From positions 310,001 through 374,000 of the forward strand of contig NZ_JAKREV010000003.1 in the NCBI RefSeq assembly GCF_022664465.1: 64,000 bases of DNA, read 5' to 3'. Origin of the DNA: Sphingomonas hankookensis. Its GTDB lineage: Bacteria; Pseudomonadota; Alphaproteobacteria; Sphingomonadales; Sphingomonadaceae. Positions 58,543 through 64,000 of the stretch are shown here, one piece after another. Both the position numbers and the translations under genes were made by a program. How positions within the stretch are numbered: the stretch's first letter is position 1; the number at the start of each line of letters is the position of its first letter. The notes beneath the pieces were generated by a model. The model was not told where the DNA came from. It worked only from the letters and a program-made list of their open reading frames with translations, and made no database searches.

Positions 58543-60168
58543 CTACGCCGCGATCATGGCGCGGGCGACCGCCTCTGCGACCTTGATCCCGTCGACCGCC
58601 GCCGAGAGGATACCGCCGGCATAGCCGGCTCCTTCGCCTGCGGGGAACAGGTTGGAGGTATTGATACTCTGAAAATCGTCGCCACGCGAGATGCGCACCG
58701 GCGACGATGTCCGTGTTTCCACCCCGGTCATCACCGCATCGGGGTGATCATAGCCCGGAATCGTCCGTCCGAACGCGACCAGCGCCTCGCGTAGCGCGGT
58801 GATCGCGAATTCGGGCAGGCAGGCGTTCAGGTCGGTCGGGTTTACGCCCGGACGATAGGATGGGATGACGCTTCGCAAGCCAGTCGAAGGGCGGTTGGCG
58901 AGGAAATCGCCGACCAGCTGCGCCGGCGCACGGTAATCGCCGCCGCCCGCGGCATAGGCGCGTTCCTCTAGGTGGCGCTGGAACGCGATTCCCGCCAGCG
59001 GGTGCCCCGGATAGTCGCGCGCCGGATCGATGCCGACGACGATGCCGGAATTGGCGTTGCGTTCGTTGCGCGAATATTGGCTCATGCCGTTGGTCGCCAC
59101 GCGGCCGGGTTCAGACGTCGCGGCAACGACGGTGCCGCCGGGGCACATGCAGAAGCTGTAGACCGTGCGCTGGTTGGTGCAATGGTGCGACAGCGTATAG
59201 GCGGCCGCGCCGAGATCGGGATGGCCGGCGCACGCGCCGAAGCGTGCCTGATCGATCCAACTTTGCGGGTGTTCGATCCGCACCCCGATCGAAAACGGCT
59301 TCGCCTCCAGCGCGACGCCGCGGTCGTGGAGCATGTGGAAGGTGTCGCGCGCGCTATGCCCCAGCGCCAGCACCACCGGCGCGTCGGTGGCCAGCGTCTC
59401 GCCGGTCGACAGCTTCAGTCCGACCAGCCGCCGCGTGCCATCGGCGCGCTCTTCCAGCTCCAGATCGTCGACGCGGTGCGAGAAGCGATACTCGCCGCCC
59501 AGCGCCTCTACCGTTTCCCGCATCGATTCGACCATGGTGACGAGGCGGAAGGTGCCGATATGCGGATGCGCTTCGGTCAGGATTTCCTCGGGCGCACCGG
59601 CCTTTACGAACTCGGTCAGCACCTTGCGACCCAGATGGCGTGGGTCCTTGATCTGGCTCCACAGCTTGCCGTCGGAAAAGGTGCCGGCACCCCCTTCGCC
59701 GAACTGCACGTTCGATTCGGGGTTCAGCTCGCTGCGGCGCCACAGGCCCCAGGTGTCCTGCGTACGTTCGCGCACCACCTTGCCACGGTCGAGGATGATC
59801 GGGCGGAACCCCATCTGCGCGAGGATGAGGCCGGCGAACAACCCGCAGGGGCCCGCGCCGACGACGATCGGGCGCGGCCCGGCATAATCGGCGGGCATCT
59901 TCGTCACGAAGCGATAGCCGGTATCGGGCGTCGTCCCGACGGTGCGGTCGCGTCGGGTGCGCGCCAGCACCTGCCCCTCGTTCTTTACCGTCACGTCGAC
60001 CGAATAGACGAGCTGGATATCGTCCTTGTCGCGCGCATCGTGCGCCCGGCGGGCGATCGTGTAGCGGATGAGGTCGCGCGGGGTGATCCGCAACCGCTCG
60101 CGGATCGCGGCCGCCAGTGCCTCTTCGGGATGGTTGAGCGGTAGTTTGAGTTCGGTGATGCGAAGCAT
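58543..60168 (-). CDS. FAD-dependent dehydrogenase (COG2509-like)
   Basis: A 541-aa flavoprotein. An N-terminal domain of about 95 residues (MLRITELKLPLNHPEEAL onward) precedes an FAD Rossmann motif VVGAGPCGLFAGLILAQMG (about 102-120). Further landmarks are LNPESNVQFGEGGAGTFSDGKL, YSFCMCPGGTVVAATSEPG and the C-terminal NLFPAGEGAGYAGGILSAAVDG. This is the family of uncharacterised FAD dehydrogenases. Substrate unknown. An AGGAGG site directly precedes the ATG at 60168. The much longer open frame to 62685 is antisense to the MscS gene and not real. Confidence 0.92.
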   Translation of the reverse strand: MLRITELKLPLNHPEEALAAAIRERLRITPRDLIRYTIARRAHDARDKDDIQLVYSVDVTVKNEGQVLARTRRDRTVGTTPDTGYRFVTKMPADYAGPRPIVVGAGPCGLFAGLILAQMGFRPIILDRGKVVRERTQDTWGLWRRSELNPESNVQFGEGGAGTFSDGKLWSQIKDPRHLGRKVLTEFVKAGAPEEILTEAHPHIGTFRLVTMVESMRETVEALGGEYRFSHRVDDLELEERADGTRRLVGLKLSTGETLATDAPVVLALGHSARDTFHMLHDRGVALEAKPFSIGVRIEHPQSWIDQARFGACAGHPDLGAAAYTLSHHCTNQRTVYSFCMCPGGTVVAATSEPGRVATNGMSQYSRNERNANSGIVVGIDPARDYPGHPLAGIAFQRHLEERAYAAGGGDYRAPAQLVGDFLANRPSTGLRSVIPSYRPGVNPTDLNACLPEFAITALREALVAFGRTIPGYDHPDAVMTGVETRTSSPVRISRGDDFQSINTSNLFPAGEGAGYAGGILSAAVDGIKVAEAVARAMIAA

Positions 60169-60246
60169 CGCCTCCTGTAACGCCGCAGGGGGCGGTTCGC
60201 CATGGGGGCGATTGTCGAGGGGATGGAAGCAGGATAGGCGGGGGCG

Positions 60247-62643
60247 ATGACCCGGTCGCTGCTCCGTAGCCTGTTGTCGCTGCTGCTGATCGTGGCGACG
60301 GTCCCTGCCATCGCCCAGACCGGCGCCGCGCCCGATTATGGCGCGCAGCTCGATCAGGCGACCAGCGAGCTGGGGCTGGTCGACGGTGCGCTCGACGCCC
60401 GGCTGGAGCGCGGGCAACGCGACGACCTGCGCAGTCGGGCGCAGGCGGTACGTGCCGCGACGCTCGACGCCGCGCAGCAATTGACCGGCGACTTGGCGCG
60501 GATCGATGCGCGGCTGGCGCAGCTGGGCCCGGCGACGTCGGGCGAAGACCCGGCGATCCGCGACGAACGTATTGCGCTGGGTAAACAGCGCACCGCGCTG
60601 GATTCGGCGACCAAGCGCGCGAAGCTGTTGTCGGTCGAAGCGCAGCAGCTGATCGACGAGATTCAGGAAGGACAGGCGGCCGAGCTGAGCCAGAAATGGT
60701 TCGGGCGCAGCAATTCTCCGCTGACCCCGGCGTTCTGGAGTGCGATCCTGCGCGCCGTGCCGCGCGACGTCCACCGCGTCGAACGTTTCATCGCGGCAGA
60801 GGTCGATGCGATCGGCACCGCCACACCAGGACGGATATGGCCGGCGCTGCTCGGATTTGCGGTCGCGATCCTGTTGCTGGGGCCGGCGCGGCTGACGGCG
60901 GGGCGGGCGGCGCAGCGGCTGTTGATCGAGGGCGCGCCGGGTCGCCGGGTGCGGCGTTCGGCCAATGCGCTGGGCCGGGTGGTGGTCGGCACGCTGGCGC
61001 CGCTGCTGGCTGCCGCCGCGCTGCTGACCGGGCTGCGCTGGGCCGGGTGGGTCGCACCGAGCTGGGACGCGATGCTGAACCAGTGGTGGGTGGCGATCGG
61101 CATCGCCGCCTTTTCCAGTTCGGTGCTGGGCGCGGTGCTGATGCGCGGGAGTCCCAGCTGGCGGATCGCGCCGGTCGGCGATGCCGTGGCCAGCCGGTTG
61201 CGGCCCTACTCGTTCCTGCTCGCGCTGCTGGCGGGTGCGGCCATCGCGCTCGATGCCGCCAATGTCGCGATCGGGACCAGCGCGGCCGCGCGCGCCGCCA
61301 CCGCCGCGCTGGAGGCGCTGGCGCATATCCTGCTGATCGCCGGCGGCCTGTTCGCGCTGGGCCGGATGCGCGCCGAGGCGAATACGGCCGACGATGCCCC
61401 GGCGCAGACCGGGCTGGCGGCGATCACGCTGTTCGCATGGGGCATCGCCGGGGTCGCGCTGCTGGCGCTGGCGGCGGGCTATATCGGGTTCAGCCTGTCG
61501 GTCGGGCAGATGGCGGCGTGGACGCTGGTGCTGGGCGCGGCGGTCTATATCGTGCTGGTCGCGATCGACGACGTGGCGACGTCGGTGTTCGAACGCGGCA
61601 GCCGGTTGGGGGTGGCGCTGACCCGGGGGCTGGGACTGCGCGGCGGGACGGTCGACCAGTTCGGGGTACTGCTGTCGGGCGTGCTGCGCGTGCTGCTGGC
61701 GGTGCTGGCGCTGGCGCTGTGGCTGTTGCCGCTGGGGGGCAGCGGCGTCGCCGACATGTTCACCCGGCTGGGCGATCTGGCGCGCGGGGTGCAGGTCGGC
61801 GGAGTGACGATTTCGCCCGGCGCGATCCTGCGCTCGGTCGCGGTGCTGGCGATCGGGCTGACGCTGGTGCGCGCCTTCATGCGCTGGCTGGAGGGGCGGT
61901 ATCTGCCGGCCACCGACCTCGATGGCAGCGGGCGCAATTCGGTCAGCCTCGTCGCGCGCTATGTCGGGATCGCGCTGGCAGTGATTTGGGCGCTGGCGTC
62001 GCTCGGCATCGGCGTGGAGCGGATCGCGCTGCTGCTGTCCGCGCTGTCGGTCGGAATCGGCTTTGGCCTGCAGGCGATCACGCAGAATTTCGTCTCGGGC
62101 CTGATCCTGCTCGCCGAACGCCCGATCAAGATTGGCGACCTGATCCGCGTCGGCACCGACGAGGGCGATGTAAAGCGGATCAGCGTGCGATCGACCGAGA
62201 TCACGCTGGCCGACCATTCGACGCTGATCGTGCCCAATTCCGAACTCATCACCAAATCGGTGCTGAACAAGACGCTGGCGAGCCCGCTGGGTCGCGTGCA
62301 GATCCAGTTTTCGGTCCCGCTGGGCACCGATGCGGCGCGGGTGCGGGCGCTGGTGCTGGAGGCGTTTGCGCGCGAGGAGGCGGTGTTGAGCGATCCGGCG
62401 CCGTCGGCGTTCATCGATGCGATCACCGACGGGAAGATCGCGTTCAACTGTTTCGCGCACGTCGCCTCGCCGCGGGCGGCCTATGGCGCGCGCAGCAACG
62501 TGCTGCTCGACATTCTCACCCGGTTTCGGGCGGAGGGGATCGAGATGGGAACGGTGCCGCAGCGGCTGGAGCTGGTGACGTCGCCGACCGACCCCGTTCC
62601 ACCCTTGCCAAGCGATCCCGCCGGCGGCACGGCGCGGCCATGA
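60247..62643 (+). CDS. MscS-family mechanosensitive channel with DUF3772 domain
   Basis: A 798-aa membrane protein. Signal peptide (first 22 residues, TVPAIAQ), a periplasmic coiled-coil DUF3772 region (about 30-160), about ten membrane segments, then the MscS pore and beta domain: GIGVERIALLLSALSVGIGFGLQAITQNFVSGLILLAERPIKIGDLI, SVRSTEITLADHSTLIVPNSELITKSVLN. This is the large channel layout, similar to MscK/YbiO. Such channels release solutes on osmotic downshock. The stop overlaps the start of the hydrolase gene (ATGA). Confidence 0.93.
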   Translation: MTRSLLRSLLSLLLIVATVPAIAQTGAAPDYGAQLDQATSELGLVDGALDARLERGQRDDLRSRAQAVRAATLDAAQQLTGDLARIDARLAQLGPATSGEDPAIRDERIALGKQRTALDSATKRAKLLSVEAQQLIDEIQEGQAAELSQKWFGRSNSPLTPAFWSAILRAVPRDVHRVERFIAAEVDAIGTATPGRIWPALLGFAVAILLLGPARLTAGRAAQRLLIEGAPGRRVRRSANALGRVVVGTLAPLLAAAALLTGLRWAGWVAPSWDAMLNQWWVAIGIAAFSSSVLGAVLMRGSPSWRIAPVGDAVASRLRPYSFLLALLAGAAIALDAANVAIGTSAAARAATAALEALAHILLIAGGLFALGRMRAEANTADDAPAQTGLAAITLFAWGIAGVALLALAAGYIGFSLSVGQMAAWTLVLGAAVYIVLVAIDDVATSVFERGSRLGVALTRGLGLRGGTVDQFGVLLSGVLRVLLAVLALALWLLPLGGSGVADMFTRLGDLARGVQVGGVTISPGAILRSVAVLAIGLTLVRAFMRWLEGRYLPATDLDGSGRNSVSLVARYVGIALAVIWALASLGIGVERIALLLSALSVGIGFGLQAITQNFVSGLILLAERPIKIGDLIRVGTDEGDVKRISVRSTEITLADHSTLIVPNSELITKSVLNKTLASPLGRVQIQFSVPLGTDAARVRALVLEAFAREEAVLSDPAPSAFIDAITDGKIAFNCFAHVASPRAAYGARSNVLLDILTRFRAEGIEMGTVPQRLELVTSPTDPVPPLPSDPAGGTARP

Positions 62644-63392
62644 TCCTGCACGCACACGAATTCGCCGACCTGCCCTGCGCGACAAGCGGCGTGATGCGCA
62701 CCCATGTCTTTCGCCCGGCGGACGAGGGGCGGTTTCCGGGGGTGGTGCTGTATTCGGAAATCTATCAGGTGACCGCGCCGATCCGGCGGCTGGCGGCGTT
62801 CATCGCCGGGCATGGCTATGTCGTGGCGGTGCCCGAGGTCTATCATGAATATGAGGCGCCGGGGACGGTGCTGGCCTATGACAAGGACGGCACCGATCGC
62901 GGCAACGACCTGAAATTCATCAAGCCGGTCGCCGGGTTCGATGCCGATGCGGGGGTCGTGCTCGATTTTCTGGAGTCGCATCCGGCGTGTTCGGGGCGAA
63001 TCGGGGTGGCGGGCGTGTGCCTGGGCGGGCATCTCGCCTATCGTGCGGCGTTCGATCGCCGTGTGCTGGCGGCGGCGTGCTTCTATCCGACCGATATCCA
63101 TTCGGGGACGCTGGGCGAAGGGCGCAGCGACGACAGCCTGGCGCGGATCGGCGAGATCGGAGCCGAGATGCTGTTCGTGTGGGGGCGGCAGGACCCGCAT
63201 GTGCCCTATGCCGGACGCGAGGCGATCCGCGGCGCGCTGGAGGCTGCGGGGACGGTGTATGCGTGGCATGAGGTGAACGCGCAGCATGCGTTCCTGCGCG
63301 ACGAGGGGCCAAGGTACGATCCGGCGCTGTTCGTGATGGCGACCGGGTGGATGCTGGGGTTGTTCGCACGGATGTTGGGGGGACGGGTTTAA
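62640..63392 (+). CDS. Dienelactone hydrolase family protein
   Basis: A 250-aa alpha/beta hydrolase. The catalytic set of dienelactone hydrolases is present: Glu in YSEIYQV, Cys in GVCLGGH (nucleophile elbow G-x-C-x-G), Asp in WGRQDPHVP and His in NAQHAF. The natural substrate is unknown. Many DLH-like proteins in this clade are not part of aromatic degradation. Coupled to the MscS gene by an ATGA overlap. Confidence 0.9.
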   Translation: MILHAHEFADLPCATSGVMRTHVFRPADEGRFPGVVLYSEIYQVTAPIRRLAAFIAGHGYVVAVPEVYHEYEAPGTVLAYDKDGTDRGNDLKFIKPVAGFDADAGVVLDFLESHPACSGRIGVAGVCLGGHLAYRAAFDRRVLAAACFYPTDIHSGTLGEGRSDDSLARIGEIGAEMLFVWGRQDPHVPYAGREAIRGALEAAGTVYAWHEVNAQHAFLRDEGPRYDPALFVMATGWMLGLFARMLGGRV

Positions 63393-63419
63393 AGCTCCCC
63401 GTTTGCTTCGAGCGCAGGT

Positions 63420-63499
63420 TCGAGCCTGTCGAGAACCGCAGTCGAGAAGGGGTGCCTCAGACGAAGAGTTCTCGACGGACGCTTCTCGACAGGCTCGAA
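63420..63499. repeat. Perfect 17-bp inverted repeat (family E), shared terminator candidate
   Basis: TTCGAGCCTGTCGAGAA (63420-63436) and TTCTCGACAGGCTCGAA (63483-63499) are exact reverse complements. A nested GTCGAGAA/TTCTCGAC pair lies between. It sits between convergent genes (stops at 63392 and 63537). Confidence 0.7.
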
Positions 63500-63536
63500 G
63501 CTGCTCTAACCTAACGGGACGTGTGAGGAGAGAGCC

Positions 63537-63959
63537 CTACCCGACCGCGGCAATGCCCAACCGCGGAATTTCGATCTTCGGACAGCGGTCCATCACCACC
63601 TGCAACCCCGCGGCCTCGGCACGCGCGGCAGCTTCCTCGTTGACCACGCCCAGCTGCATCCACACCGCCTTGGCCCCCACCGCGATCGCGGCGTCGACCG
63701 CCTCGCCGGCCGCGACCGAATTGCGGAAGATATCGACGATGTCGATCGGTTCGCCAATCTGGTTGAGGTCGCGGAAGACGAACTCGCCGTGGAGATGCTC
63801 GCCGGTGATCTGCGGATTGACCGGGATCACGCGGTAGCCCTGCGCCTGCAGGAACGCCATCACCCCGTACGACGCCCGGTCGGGGCGGTCCGAGGCGCCG
63901 ACCAGCGCGATCGTGCGCGCCTCGGTCAACAGATTGCGGATGCCGTCATCGTCGAGCAT
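63537..63959 (-). CDS. CoA-binding protein (YccU-like)
   Basis: A 140-aa protein of the CoA_binding family. It starts with TIALVGASDRPDRASYGVMAFLQAQGYRVIPVNP, a Rossmann CoA-binding motif, followed by GEFVFRDLNQIGEPIDIVDIF and AKAVWMQLGVVNEEAAARAEAAGL, and ends DRCPKIEIPRLG with the conserved Cys-Pro. Stand-alone members such as YccU have no proven role beyond nucleotide or CoA binding. Confidence 0.92.
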   Translation of the reverse strand: MLDDDGIRNLLTEARTIALVGASDRPDRASYGVMAFLQAQGYRVIPVNPQITGEHLHGEFVFRDLNQIGEPIDIVDIFRNSVAAGEAVDAAIAVGAKAVWMQLGVVNEEAAARAEAAGLQVVMDRCPKIEIPRLGIAAVG

Positions 63960-63960
63960 G

Positions 63961-64000
63961 TCAGTTCCTCGCCAGCCAGTCGCCGACCTTTGCAGCGATC
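63961..64000 (-). CDS. C-terminal end of an unidentified gene
   Basis: The window edge shows 12 codons (IAAKVGDWLARN) and a TGA on the minus strand, directly upstream of the CoA-binding gene with a one-base gap. Too short to identify. It could be the end of a hydrolase or similar protein in the same operon. Confidence 0.4.
   Translation of the reverse strand, partial: IAAKVGDWLARN

Noticed and set aside
58543..62685. A 1380-codon minus-strand frame covering the FAD oxidoreductase and running on across the MscS gene
   Set aside because: Only the part from 60168 down matches a protein family and has an AGGAGG site. The rest is Arg/Gln-rich antisense of the channel gene.
1..64000. tRNA, rRNA, tmRNA or SRP RNA genes
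   Set aside because: I looked through the intergenic gaps for cloverleaf-like or conserved RNA sequences and saw none. A covariance scan would be decisive.

Overview
The window is about 64 kb of dense, GC-rich bacterial chromosome. Gene content points to an alphaproteobacterium of the Sphingomonas group: a class I lysyl-tRNA synthetase, a CBP3-type cytochrome bc1 chaperone beside a YceD-like protein, MucR and HWE-kinase regulators, HisZ, an RNase E with a long acidic insertion, and a TonB-dependent receptor beside an MFS carrier and a TetR regulator. The species assignment is inference. No rRNA, tRNA, CRISPR array, integrase, transposase or origin was found. This is core and near-core chromosome, with oddities at small scale.

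Layout. 1-4.4 kb: end of a TIGR02186-type gene, a TauE/SafE permease, an NfrB-like glycosyltransferase coupled to a small beta-barrel-like protein, and an RcnB-like protein. 4.6-6.3 kb: bamE diverging from the CBP3-like and YceD-like pair. 6.4-10.8 kb: TetR, TonB receptor and MFS uptake locus. 11-18.6 kb (minus strand): prfC, and then rpmI-rplT-(GIY-YIG pseudogene)-pheS-pheT-epimerase. 18.7-26.2 kb: AsmA protein, SDR, ABC-2 exporter, DsbA-like protein, M48 protease, response regulator. 26.4-30.5 kb: serC-serA and hisZ. 30.5-43.4 kb: MucR, HWE kinase, RNase E, cell-wall amidase, ECF sigma/anti-sigma pair, SixA-like phosphatase, DinG-like helicase, a phage-type small domain protein, a bestrophin. 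43.4-53 kb: lysK, LOG protein, extensin-like protein, GntR regulator, SGNH protein with cytochrome c, ribA-xthA, lolA, glpX. 53-64 kb: small secreted proteins, YciE-like protein, hisN, phospholipase A, peroxiredoxin, diguanylate cyclase, a 35-aa membrane peptide, an FAD oxidoreductase, an MscS channel with a dienelactone hydrolase, and a CoA-binding protein.

Many neighbours overlap by four bases (ATGA), so translational coupling is common. Intergenic space is heavily colonised by several families of palindromic repeats, often touching stop codons. One repeat arm has become the C-terminus of the TetR protein, and a different palindrome appears to sit in frame inside pheS.

The most interesting items are the in-frame palindrome in pheS, the doubly damaged GIY-YIG gene next to it, the REPIN/MITE-like family placed at gene ends, the reduced NfrA/NfrB-like pair, and a perfect 11-bp inverted repeat in front of the HWE kinase. 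I do not see a clear multi-gene defence or secretion system that is new.
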